A stretch of 43,222 bases of DNA, from the NCBI GenBank assembly GCA_910577665.1, contig CAJTOJ010000034.1, forward strand, positions 1 to 43,222. The letters are read 5' to 3'. The notes beneath the pieces were generated by a model. That model was not told the origin of the DNA and searched no databases. It saw nothing but the letters and a program-made list of their open reading frames with translations. Both the position numbers and the translations under genes were made by a program. Position 1 is the stretch's first letter. The number at the start of each line of letters is the position of its first letter. Below are positions 35,222-43,169 of the stretch, in pieces. Source of the stretch: an uncultured Acetatifactor sp. (GTDB taxonomy: Bacteria; Bacillota; Clostridia; Lachnospirales; Lachnospiraceae).

Positions 35222-35524
35222 TGGATGGCAGAAGGGACTGTCCACAGTAAGTGAAACATGAAAACGGAAAACGATGAAGAGCTATACCTGTAAGAACGAA
35301 AAGTGGGGGTGTCAGATATCATGTAAATGATGTCTGATAAAGGTCAATAACTTTGTCACGAAACATGAGTACACTGAAATGTGCTGGAAAAATCCGGTGA
35401 GAGGTATATTGGCATCTGCGGCATTTGCCAACTGTCTGTGTAAGTAAAATGACTTGGCTGATTGCTTGCAGGAATAAAACATTGAGTGAGTGAAACCGCT
35501 AAAAGACAGAATGAGAGAGGTAAT
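35222..35524 (+). other. Intergenic region between sensor and regulator
   Basis: This 303-bp region has no gene. An imperfect hairpin, TCAGATATCAT-GTAA-ATGATGTCTGA, lies at 35312-35337. No promoter of good quality is seen for the regulator, so it may be read through from the sensor gene. Confidence 0.5.
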
Positions 35525-36157
35525 ATGAGCATAAGGGTAATGTTAGTGGATGATCATGCTTTGATGAGAGAGGGTATAAAGCAGTTATTGGAGTTCGATG
35601 GAAGTATTGATGTAATAGAGGAAGCCAGGGATGGAGAAGAATGCCTGCAAAAGCTTATTGAATGTAATCCACAGGTTCTTCTGTTAGACATTATTATGCC
35701 AAGGAAAGATGGAATAGAAGTTCTGGAGGAGATCAGAAAAAGGAAGATCAATGTAAAAGTATTGATTCTTACAGTGCACAATGAAATAGAATACCTGCTT
35801 AAAGCTATCAATATGGGTGTGGATGGCTATATTCTGAAAGATTCGGAGTCTGCAGAATTAAAGAAAGCAATTGAGACAGTGGTCAGTGGGGAAAGCTATA
35901 TCCAGCCAAAATTGATTCCATCTCTTTCTGCCCAGGACGAGGCAAAGGAGAAAATTGAAGATCTTACCAGCAGGGAATTGGAGATACTGATCCATGTGGC
36001 AAATGGATCTCTGAATAAAGAGATTGCAAAAAAGCTTGAGATCAGTGAACAGACAGTGAAAAATCATATGTCCAGAATTTTTAAAAAGATTGGCGTATGT
36101 GACAGAACCCAGGCTGCGGTTTTTGCCCTAAAGAATGATATAACTAGAATTTCTTAA
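35525..36157 (+). CDS. NarL/DegU-family response regulator
   Basis: DNA-binding regulator of 210 residues. The receiver has DD at 9-10, phosphoacceptor D55 in LLLDIIMP, a Thr in ILTVHNE and Lys in YILKDS, all intact. The C-terminal LuxR-type helix-turn-helix reads LTSRELEILIHVANGSLNKEIAKKL...EQTVKNHMSRIFKKIGV. AGAGAGG lies before the ATG. It is likely the output partner of the DegS-like protein upstream, but since that protein lacks the phosphoacceptor, the phosphate source is open. A MITE-like element begins 29 bp after the stop. Confidence 0.94.
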   Translation: MSIRVMLVDDHALMREGIKQLLEFDGSIDVIEEARDGEECLQKLIECNPQVLLLDIIMPRKDGIEVLEEIRKRKINVKVLILTVHNEIEYLLKAINMGVDGYILKDSESAELKKAIETVVSGESYIQPKLIPSLSAQDEAKEKIEDLTSRELEILIHVANGSLNKEIAKKLEISEQTVKNHMSRIFKKIGVCDRTQAAVFALKNDITRIS

Positions 36158-36186
36158 AAGTATATGTATGGTGCATATTTGTAAGG

Positions 36187-36333
36187 AACTGTTAAAAATA
36201 CATTTTATATAGGATGTCAGATAAAACTTTCTATGTAAGGCGGAAGAATGAGATGTATCAAGGTACGCTTGATAACAACGCAGCAGGGGAAGCTTCAGAT
36301 AAATCAGAAGTGAAAATAAATTTTTTGACAGTT
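36187..36333. mobile_element. MITE-like element, copy 2
   Basis: A 147-bp element with AACTGTTAAAAA at the left end and TTTTTGACAGTT at the right (one mismatch from perfect terminal inverted repeats). The segment after the left end (GATGTCAGATAAAACTTTCTATGTAAGG) aligns with copy 1 (GACGCCGGATAAAGCTTTTTATGCAAGG). Like copy 1 it follows a stop codon closely. Confidence 0.6.
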
Positions 36334-36417
36334 CTTAAGTAATGATACAAATGAAAAAAGCGGGAATGCTAGTATACTGAGAATACTACAAAGTCTTGTG
36401 TTGTATATTTTTGATTT

Positions 36418-36575
36418 TCGTGGATAATGTGCTAGCGGCTGCAAAGTAGATGTTTGGTGAATGCTGCAAAGTGTGCGTACCACTGATGGCGAATGATCAG
36501 CACCGACTGAAGCGGAGAGAAGACAATATACCTTGCAATTTGCAGCTTTACACGCTTGATACGTTGTTACTTGCC
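36418..36575. repeat. Dispersed intergenic repeat, copy 2 (diverged)
   Basis: It aligns with 6875-7042. The best segment is GAATGATCAGCACCGACTGA followed by AGAAGAC, TATACC, CTTGCA, GCTTGATACG and GTTGTTACTT. The first part is more diverged (GGATAATGTGCTAGCGGC). Confidence 0.65.
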
Positions 36576-36604
36576 TTGGGGTTTTGACTTATGAAGATGG
36601 ACAA

Positions 36605-36620
36605 TGTTTCACGTGAAACA
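36605..36620. promoter_or_regulatory. parS site 1
   Basis: TGTTTCACGTGAAACA is the exact Spo0J/ParB consensus palindrome. It sits in the centre of a perfect 38-bp palindrome (36594-36631). Confidence 0.97.
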
Positions 36621-36652
36621 TTGTCCATCTTTTTCAGCAGTCTACTATATAA

Positions 36653-36668
36653 TGTTTCACGTGAAACA
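36653..36668. promoter_or_regulatory. parS site 2
   Basis: TGTTTCACGTGAAACA, an exact parS, 48 bp centre-to-centre from site 1. Confidence 0.97.
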
Positions 36669-36710
36669 TACATACCCTATATTTAGTAAAATACTATGTG
36701 AAACATATTG

Positions 36711-36726
36711 TGTTTCATGTGAAACA
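36711..36726. promoter_or_regulatory. parS site 3 (variant)
   Basis: TGTTTCATGTGAAACA differs from the consensus at one central base; the palindrome extends to TGTG...CACA. A half site, ATGTGAAACAT, lies at 36695-36705. Confidence 0.88.
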
Positions 36727-36910
36727 CAAAAAAATCCGAGAATGATAAAGAGAACAGTTATGTTTCTTTATATAACTGGTGGAAAAATATTAAGAATCAT
36801 ATCAAAGAAATTCTACAGCACATAAGCGCCCTTTTTACACAGATGAAAGAAAAAGAAAAGTTTCTGCCCACAATATATGTGATGTAATTGGAATAATACA
36901 TTTAATTTCC

Positions 36911-36996
36911 GTGGGCAATGAGCCAAGCGGATGTGCCAGCATCCATTTGGTGAATGTCACGAGGGTCACATACCCACTTGCAGCGGGTTTATTGAC
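36911..36996. repeat. Dispersed intergenic repeat, copy 3 (shortened)
   Basis: Nearly identical to the start of copy 1 (GGCAATGAGCCAAGCGGATG, then GCCAGCATCCATTTGG). It then jumps to the distal part (CACATACCC, CTTGCAGCGGGTTTATTGAC), so the central stem is deleted. A further trace of the first motif is at about 37166-37182. Confidence 0.65.
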
Positions 36997-37831
36997 TATA
37001 TAAATAGAGTACATGCAATTGGTTGTATGGATACAGTGACATGACGATAAGTGCAAATGAAATAAAGATTTTCCAAGACCAGAAAGTAATTGACTTATGA
37101 AGATTGAAATTATTTTGGAAAGAATGCCAGAACACTTTGTATTTGTCAATCATACGTCATTTCCACGGACAATGAATCAAACAATCGTGCTTGCATGAGT
37201 AGCAAATTCAATGAAATTATTCCTTGAAGAAAATTGTTTTTTGGAAAGTATTCAAGATATATCACCGATTGCTCATGCAGTCGAAGCAGTATATCTGCAA
37301 ATTTGAAATGTAGTTTATCTGTAATAGGGCATTAGTTTTTCACCAGCAAGGAGCTAAACCAATGAAACCGACTTTATAACTTGCTGGCATATAATTGCAA
37401 CAAGGGTTGTATCTCTTGATGCTTACACATTGCGAAATAAGTGCCATTGCTGGAAGCGTTGTTGTTCTTTTAAAAAAAGATTTTAAAATAAGCAATTACA
37501 TATAAAAAATCAGAAGACTATATAAATATTTTGTTTTGGTGAACTTTTATATAGCTATCCGCCCAAAGAAGTGATATAATGGAAAAGCAATTCCGAAAAG
37601 ACCAGATTTTTTAATCTAGTCAGCAATGAGTCAAGTGGCTTTACTGTCAATACAGACAATGAGTTGGACAAATAGCGAATGTTACCAGGGATAAATACTC
37701 CTGGTACATAGCAGCCAGTACCAGACAAAACAAACCAGAGAACAAATCTGCAGTAAACAGATCAATATTGACTGATACACGCACAAGAGGAGATATGAGC
37801 ATCTATCTCAAAACACACAGGGGGTGTGAAA
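36997..37831 (+). other. Non-coding region upstream of parA
   Basis: AT-rich, with no credible gene. It holds an 8-bp inverted repeat, CCAGCAAG/CTTGCTGG, at 37343-37350 and 37380-37387; weak traces of the CAATGAG repeat motif near 37166, 37623 and 37658; and a possible -10 (TATAAT, 37575-37580) without a convincing -35. The parA leader would be about 245 nt if that element is used. Confidence 0.4.
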
Positions 37832-38593
37832 ATGGGAAGAACTATTGCAATAGCAAATCAAAAAGGCGGAGTAGGAAAAACGACTACTTCTATCAATTTA
37901 TCTGCCTGCCTTGCAGAAAAAGGGAAAAAGGTACTGGTGATTGATACCGATCCACAGGGTAATACTACCAGCGGTTTTGGGATTGACAAGAATGAACTGG
38001 ATAACACAATATATGAACTAATACTAGGAGAGTGCTCTATCCGGGATTGTATTATCCAGAATGTAATTGACAATGTATCTGTACTTCCTTCCAATGTAAA
38101 TCTGGCGGCGGCAGAGATTGAGTTAATCGGTGTAGAGAAGAAAGAATACATATTAAAAAATGAGGTGGATTATATCAAGGAAGAGTATGACTTCATTGTG
38201 ATAGACTGTCCTCCTTCCCTCAATATGCTTACGATCAATTCCATGACCACGGCAGACAGTGTATTGGTACCGATTCAATGTGAATATTACGCATTGGAGG
38301 GATTGAGTCAGTTGATTCACACTGTAAATCTGGTAAAAGAAAGGCTGAATCCAGATCTGGAAATGGAAGGAGTCGTATTTACAATGTATGATTCCAGGAC
38401 AAACCTTTCTACCCAGGTGGTGGAAAACGTGAAACAACATTTAAGCCAGAAGATTTATTCCACACTGATTCCCAGGAACATCAGACTTGCAGAGGCACCG
38501 AGCCATGGAATACCTATCAATCAATATGATGCCAAGTCTGCCGGTGCAGAGGCTTATATGCAGCTTGCAGAAGAAATTATCCAAAATCTGTAG
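37832..38593 (+). CDS. parA: Chromosome partitioning ATPase ParA/Soj
   Basis: Deviant Walker-A ATPase of 253 residues that works with ParB-parS in origin segregation and, in Bacillus, controls DnaA. It has KGGVGKTT at residues 11-18, DTDPQGN, and DCPPSLNMLT as Walker B. There is no long N-terminal helix-turn-helix, so it is a Soj-type chromosomal ParA. The ATG at 37832 is preceded by AGGGGGTG; a GTG two codons upstream is in frame but overlaps that site. parB follows after 121 bp. Confidence 0.96.
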   Translation: MGRTIAIANQKGGVGKTTTSINLSACLAEKGKKVLVIDTDPQGNTTSGFGIDKNELDNTIYELILGECSIRDCIIQNVIDNVSVLPSNVNLAAAEIELIGVEKKEYILKNEVDYIKEEYDFIVIDCPPSLNMLTINSMTTADSVLVPIQCEYYALEGLSQLIHTVNLVKERLNPDLEMEGVVFTMYDSRTNLSTQVVENVKQHLSQKIYSTLIPRNIRLAEAPSHGIPINQYDAKSAGAEAYMQLAEEIIQNL

Positions 38594-38714
38594 ATAGCAC
38601 CTGTTATGAGGTTTAAACAAAGTATAAAGAACGATATAAATTGTTTGTGCTGCCTAAGGCAGCATGTCTGGAAGTGTGTATTATAAATCTATGAGCACAC
38701 ACGGGGGTAGAAGA

Positions 38715-39605
38715 ATGGCATCAAGAGGTTTAGGTAAAGGACTTGATTCTTTGATTCCAGATGCAGTAGGGGAATCAAAGGCCAAAAAGGAGGAAAAGGG
38801 TGGCGGAGAAAATACAGAGAAAGAGAGCCAGACTCTGGTAAAGATCACAAAAGTAGAACCGAATAGAAAACAGCCACGAAAAAAATTTGATGAAGATTCC
38901 TTACAGGAACTGGCTGATTCTATCAAACAATTTGGATTATTGCAACCCATCCTGGTACAGGACAGGAAAGATCACTATGAGATCATAGCCGGAGAGAGAA
39001 GATGGCGTGCGGCAAAGATGGCAGGGCTGAAAGAGGTACCTATCATCGTGAGGGATTACTCGGAACAAGAGATCATGGAGATCTCTCTGATAGAGAATAT
39101 CCAGAGAGAAGACTTGAATCCCATTGAAGAAGCACAGGCGTATAAGAGATTATTAACAGAATTTAACTTGAAGCAGGATGAGTTGGCAGAGAGGGTTTCT
39201 AAAAGCAGGGCAGCTGTGACGAATTCCATCCGTCTCCTTAAACTCTGTGATGAAGTGCAGCAGATGGTTATAGAGGACATGATCAGCACGGGACATGCCA
39301 GGGCATTGCTTGCAGTGGAGAATGCAGAGGACCAGTATAATCTGGCTCAGAGGATCTTTGATGAAAAGCTCAGCGTCCGTGATGTAGAGAAGCTGGTGAA
39401 GAATCTCAACAAACCGGCCAAGCCTAAAAAACTGGATGATGAAACTATGCAGATGATCTACCGGGATATTGAAGAAAAGCTGAAACAAAGACTAAGCACA
39501 AAAGTCACAGTATCCGCAAAGGGAGAAGGATCCGGAAAGATTGAGATAGAATTCTATAATCATGAAGATCTGGACAGACTGTTGGAAATGATGGGGAATC
39601 ATTGA
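38715..39605 (+). CDS. parB: Chromosome partitioning protein ParB/Spo0J
   Basis: CTP-dependent clamp that loads at parS and recruits SMC. The protein has 296 residues. N-terminal RGLGKGLDSLIPD is the ParA-contact motif. The N domain has GERRWRAA (93-100) and ENIQREDLNPIEEA; the helix-turn-helix region is about 145-200 and the C-terminal dimer domain ends in the last 45 residues. Start at ATG 38715 in the GGGGGTAGAAGAATG context. Three parS sites lie 2 kb upstream. Confidence 0.97.
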   Translation: MASRGLGKGLDSLIPDAVGESKAKKEEKGGGENTEKESQTLVKITKVEPNRKQPRKKFDEDSLQELADSIKQFGLLQPILVQDRKDHYEIIAGERRWRAAKMAGLKEVPIIVRDYSEQEIMEISLIENIQREDLNPIEEAQAYKRLLTEFNLKQDELAERVSKSRAAVTNSIRLLKLCDEVQQMVIEDMISTGHARALLAVENAEDQYNLAQRIFDEKLSVRDVEKLVKNLNKPAKPKKLDDETMQMIYRDIEEKLKQRLSTKVTVSAKGEGSGKIEIEFYNHEDLDRLLEMMGNH

Positions 39606-39730
39606 TGCATATTTAAAAATATATTCTAGACACTAAAGTAAGAATGAAAGAACTTTAAGAATGAGAGAATTCTGAGCTACGTGCCTTAAAAAGGAGATGT
39701 ATCCTTAAAAGAGGGCAAATAGGAGTAATT

Positions 39731-40255
39731 ATGAGCAACAACAGCATATTTTTGAAGCAAATCGGATTAGAATCACTGGATCTGGGATATGTGTTTATAG
39801 GTGTTATTGTATTGGCAGCCCTTTTGCTGGTCCTATTGATACTTTTAATTGTACAAATGGTGAAAGTGAATAAACTCAAGAAAAGATTAAATCAGTTTTT
39901 CCAAGGAAAAAGCGGAGCCAGCCTGGAAGAAAAAATTGCCACACTTTTCGAGGATAATAAGGCACTGAAAAATGCAGCTGATAAGAACAAAAAAGATATC
40001 CGAATCCTATACAAAAAAGCAGAATCTGCTTATCAGAAAATGGGACTGGTAAAATATGATGCGTTTCACCAGATGGGAGGCCAGTTAAGTTTTTCCCTTG
40101 CCTTGCTGGATGAGGAGAATAATGGATTTATCATCAACTCCGTTCATAGTACGGATGGCTGCTACTCATATACAAAAGAAATCAAGAATGGAGAAAGTCT
40201 GATTACTCTGGGAACAGAAGAAGCGGAAGCACTTGCCATTGCAATGGGTGAGTAA
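39731..40255 (+). CDS. DUF4446 family membrane-anchored protein
   Basis: A 174-residue protein of unknown function, recognised as a DUF4446 member found next to parB in many clostridia. One transmembrane helix (about residues 19-45) is followed by a basic segment and a short coiled coil (about 55-105). The globular end has MGLVKYDAFHQMGGQLSFSLALLDEENNGFIINSVHS...CYSYTKEI, the family core. The globular domain is predicted to be cytoplasmic. GGAG lies nine bases before the ATG. The link with parAB suggests a role at the membrane in chromosome or envelope biology, but this is only contextual. Confidence 0.88.
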   Translation: MSNNSIFLKQIGLESLDLGYVFIGVIVLAALLLVLLILLIVQMVKVNKLKKRLNQFFQGKSGASLEEKIATLFEDNKALKNAADKNKKDIRILYKKAESAYQKMGLVKYDAFHQMGGQLSFSLALLDEENNGFIINSVHSTDGCYSYTKEIKNGESLITLGTEEAEALAIAMGE

Positions 40256-40291
40256 AAGAAAGTTTCAAATAGTAGAAAAGAGAGGATACCT

Positions 40292-40341
40292 AAGTTTGAA
40301 AATATACTTTCAAACTTTGATTGGTATATGCGCTGAAGCGC
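40292..40341 (+). promoter_or_regulatory. Two hairpins in the serS leader
   Basis: AAGTTTGAAA-ATATAC-TTTCAAACTT (40292-40317) is followed by GCGC-TGAA-GCGC (40330-40341) and then CGGAGG before the ATG. The second hairpin matches those before rnpA and jag. No T-box is present in this 100-bp leader. Confidence 0.5.
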
Positions 40342-40357
40342 GCACGGAGGTGTAAAA

Positions 40358-41653
40358 ATGATAGACATGAAATTCCTGCGGGAAAACCCGGAAATCGTAA
40401 AAGAAAATATTAGGAAAAAGTTCCAGGAGGAAAAGCTTGTCCTGGTGGATGAAGTCATTGCCCTGGATCAGGAAAACAGAAAGGCCAAACAGGAAGGCGA
40501 TGACCTTAGAGCTGCCAGAAACAAGATTTCCAAAGAAATAGGTGCCTTGATGGGACAAGGAAAAAAAGAAGAAGCTGAGGCTAAAAAAGCAGAGGTGGCA
40601 GCGGGTGCCAGAAGACTGGCAGAACTGGAAGTATTGGAAGCACAGTTACAGGAAAAAATCACCAAGATCATGATGGTGATTCCAAATATCATTGATCCTT
40701 CTGTACCCATAGGAAAAGATGACAGTCAGAATGTGGAACTTGAAAAATATGGGGAACCTGTGGTTCCGGATTTTGAAGTGCCTTATCATGCAGATATTCT
40801 AAACAGTATCCAGGGATTGGACAAAGATGCTGCAGGTCGTACCAGTGGGAACGGATTCTACTATCTCATGGGAGATGCTGCCAGACTTCACTCTGCTATG
40901 ATCAGCTATGCCAGGGATTTTATGATTGACAAAGGATTTACTTACTGTATCCCTCCTTTTATGATCCGCAGTAGTGTAGTAAATGGAGTCATGAGCTTTG
41001 CTGAGATGGAAGCCATGATGTATAAGATAGATGGAGAAGATTTGTATCTGATTGGAACTTCTGAACATTCCATGATCGGAAAGTTCAAGGGACAGATCGT
41101 GGAAGAGAGCAGCCTTCCGATTACTATGACTTCTTATTCTCCCTGTTTCCGAAAAGAGGTAGGTTCCCATGGCATAGAGGAAAGGGGTGTTTACCGCGTA
41201 CACCAGTTCGAAAAGCAGGAGATGGTGGTGCTCTGTAAGCCGGAAGATTCTATGGAATGGTATAACAAAATGTGGTCTTATACAGTGGAATTTTTCCGTA
41301 ACCTGGATGTACCGGTTCGCACACTGGAATGCTGTAGCGGCGATCTGGCGGATCTTAAGGTGAAGTCATGTGATGTGGAAGCCTGGAGTCCCAGACAGAA
41401 GAAATATTTTGAGATTGGTTCCTGTTCCACTCTGGGAGATGCCCAGGCCAGACGTCTTGGTATCCGCACCAAGGGAGAAAATGGAACTTACTATGTGCAT
41501 ACTTTAAATAATACTGTACTGGCTACCCCCAGGGGACTGATTGCTGTGTTGGAGAATACAATACAAGAAGATGGGAGCATCAATATCCCCAAAGCTTTGC
41601 AACCTTATATGGGAGGCAAAGAAAAAATAATGCCTGTAAAGAGGAGTAAATAG
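40358..41653 (+). CDS. serS: Seryl-tRNA synthetase
   Basis: Class II synthetase charging tRNA-Ser (and tRNA-Sec where present), 431 residues. The N-terminal long coiled-coil arm is at about 30-105. The TSE motif is in LYLIGTSEHSMIGKF, motif 2 is FRKEVGSHGIEERGVYRVHQFEK, and motif 3 is PRGLIAVLENTIQ. The segment SCSTLGDAQARRLGIR is the usual SerRS region before motif 3. CGGAGG precedes the ATG. It is separated from DUF4446 by 102 bp. Confidence 0.97.
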   Translation: MIDMKFLRENPEIVKENIRKKFQEEKLVLVDEVIALDQENRKAKQEGDDLRAARNKISKEIGALMGQGKKEEAEAKKAEVAAGARRLAELEVLEAQLQEKITKIMMVIPNIIDPSVPIGKDDSQNVELEKYGEPVVPDFEVPYHADILNSIQGLDKDAAGRTSGNGFYYLMGDAARLHSAMISYARDFMIDKGFTYCIPPFMIRSSVVNGVMSFAEMEAMMYKIDGEDLYLIGTSEHSMIGKFKGQIVEESSLPITMTSYSPCFRKEVGSHGIEERGVYRVHQFEKQEMVVLCKPEDSMEWYNKMWSYTVEFFRNLDVPVRTLECCSGDLADLKVKSCDVEAWSPRQKKYFEIGSCSTLGDAQARRLGIRTKGENGTYYVHTLNNTVLATPRGLIAVLENTIQEDGSINIPKALQPYMGGKEKIMPVKRSK

Positions 41654-41762
41654 CAGGTATCAAAAGCAAACTATAAGAAGCAGATCTATAGAGGCAGATT
41701 TGTAATTCACAACATATGATACGCTATGGCTGTCACGAATCCAGACAGACTGATAGACATGG

Positions 41763-41810
41763 ATGTGGGATGAGCATGCGAAACGAATGCGCATGCGAAA
41801 TGCCCCACAT
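41763..41810. other. Two-tier hairpin in the serS-DUF3881 gap
   Basis: Outer arms are ATGTGGG (41763-41769) and CCCACAT (41804-41810); inner arms are GCATGCG (41774-41780) and CGCATGC (41790-41796), with a 9-nt loop. Both tiers are perfect. It lacks a T-tail. It is the only notable structure in the 323-bp gap. Confidence 0.6.
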
Positions 41811-41976
41811 ATATGTATCTGTACAAGTCATTCTGTACAAAAACAGGAACCATTTTTTCATGTTGTTTTGTACCATAACAGTTCAAACAGATGAAAACCT
41901 ATGACAGATCTGTGGGAATGAAAAAAGATCCTGTAGTCTGTCAGATAAAGACCGAATCAGAAAGAAGGTGATTTTT

Positions 41977-42867
41977 TTGCATAAATATATGCGTGCCATT
42001 GGTTTCAGCAGCTTCGAAAACCGAAAAAAGCTACAGGAGCTTCTGACAGAAGTAGTAGTAAATTCAGACAGACGCGCCTATACGGTAAGCCAGGAAAAAA
42101 TATTTCTTGGGGAATTTTGCAAGGACTTCGCCGCAGGTCTTGGAATTGCAGTATGCGGGGAATTTGACCAGGATGAAAAATTCACATATGAATATTATTT
42201 TCCCTACCTTACAGGTACTGGAATCACCTCCTATGAAGATGTCTCCGTGGAACGCCATGCAGATAAAGAATCCTATGCCGGAGTCTGCGATGATATAAAG
42301 GTAGGGATATCCTTGATCTTCTACTTGAAAAACAAGATTCCCTACATTATGGCCCAGACTATGGAAAAGCTGCCTATAAAAGGTACTTCCCTCACATTGT
42401 CTGCCTTGTCAGTAAGTGGTATTGTCATGCTGCCCATCCAGAAGGATCAGGAACAGATCGAAAGAGGGAAGCAGGCATCTGCTAACAGGAATACGCTGAT
42501 AGCAGCTGCCAGAAAAGGGGATGAGAACGCCATTGAAACCCTTACCTTAGAGGATATGGATATGTATACCACCATCTCAAGGAGAATCCAGAAAGAAGAT
42601 ATCTTCAGCCTGGTGGATACTTACTTTATGCCATATGGCGTGGAATGTGACCAATATTCCATTCTGGGTGAGATTGTAAATATGCGCCTTGTAACAAACC
42701 AGATCACAAAGGAACAAATCAACATTCTCACCATATGCTGTAATGAATTAATTTTTGATGTCTGTATCAATACAGCAGATCTGTATGGGGAACCTATGGT
42801 GGGAAGGCGCTTCAAAGGAGTGATATGGCTTCAGGGACAAATTAATTTTCCAAAGAATGCAATTTAA
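41977..42867 (+). CDS. DUF3881 family protein
   Basis: A 296-residue soluble protein of unknown function, recognised as DUF3881, a family largely confined to Lachnospiraceae and relatives. Typical parts are MHKYMRAIGFSSF at the N-terminus, a central CDDIKVGISLIFYLKN...LSALSVSGIVMLPI, and VGRRFKGVIWLQGQINF at the end. The start is taken as TTG 41977, six bases after GAAGGTG, because family members begin MH; a GTG at 41968 overlaps the ribosome binding site. It lies alone between serS and tRNA genes. Confidence 0.85.
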   Translation: MHKYMRAIGFSSFENRKKLQELLTEVVVNSDRRAYTVSQEKIFLGEFCKDFAAGLGIAVCGEFDQDEKFTYEYYFPYLTGTGITSYEDVSVERHADKESYAGVCDDIKVGISLIFYLKNKIPYIMAQTMEKLPIKGTSLTLSALSVSGIVMLPIQKDQEQIERGKQASANRNTLIAAARKGDENAIETLTLEDMDMYTTISRRIQKEDIFSLVDTYFMPYGVECDQYSILGEIVNMRLVTNQITKEQINILTICCNELIFDVCINTADLYGEPMVGRRFKGVIWLQGQINFPKNAI

Positions 42868-42918
42868 GACTTGAAAAATATTGGCTTATGGATTATAATT
42901 GCAAAGTAAGTTCTGTTG

Positions 42919-42937
42919 GCCCGTCTTCTGGACGGGC
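42919..42937 (+). other. GC-rich hairpin after the DUF3881 gene
   Basis: GCCCGTC-TTCTG-GACGGGC stands out in AT-rich DNA but has no T-tract. It may stabilise or end the transcript. The rest of 42868-43045 shows only a tandem GGAGACACA pair at 43010-43027. Confidence 0.45.
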
Positions 42938-43045
42938 TAAGGAACAAACGGATATACTATAGTGGTTTATGTAGCGTCTTCTAAGAGAACCTAGAACGAA
43001 TACCCTTCTGGAGACACAGGAGACACAAAACACAATTTGATATCT

Positions 43046-43110
43046 GTTTCCATAGTTCAGCTGGATAGAGCACACGCCTCCTAAGTGGTAGGTGTTCGAT
43101 TGCCGGAGCA
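43046..43110 (+). pseudogene. Decayed tRNA-Arg copy
   Basis: It shares the 23 bases GGATAGAGCACACGCCTCC-TAAG with the tRNA-Arg downstream, including the CCU anticodon loop, and has a T-loop-like GTTCGAT. It is about 65 nt long, the 3' side of the anticodon stem does not pair (CACGC with GTGGT), and the variable/T-arm region is shortened. The acceptor pairs only partly. Confidence 0.65.
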
Positions 43111-43169
43111 ACGTAAAATTAACAATTTCATAGCTGAAACACTTGCTTATTAGCAGGTTTTTCATACAA

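Noticed and set aside
36604..36825. A 73-codon frame with repeated MFHVKH
   Set aside because: The MFHVKH repeats are simply translations of the parS palindromes; there is no ribosome binding site and the composition is not protein-like.
36835..37149. A 104-codon leftward frame upstream of parA
   Set aside because: It runs through the dispersed repeat copy and has no start signals; it opposes all neighbours.
37343..37387. CCAGCAAG/CTTGCTGG inverted repeat as a terminator or operator
   Set aside because: The 29-nt loop and missing T-tract make it no better than chance in AT-rich DNA; it is only mentioned in the region entry.
40256..40357. T-box leader for serS
   Set aside because: The leader is only about 100 nt and shows no T-box sequence or specifier loop; two simple hairpins are present instead.
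41716..41904. A 62-codon rightward frame between serS and the DUF3881 gene
   Set aside because: Covers the two-tier hairpin, has no ribosome binding site and no protein-like pattern.
42893..43165. A 90-codon leftward frame near the tRNA genes
   Set aside because: It overlaps the decayed tRNA on the opposite strand and has no ribosome binding site.
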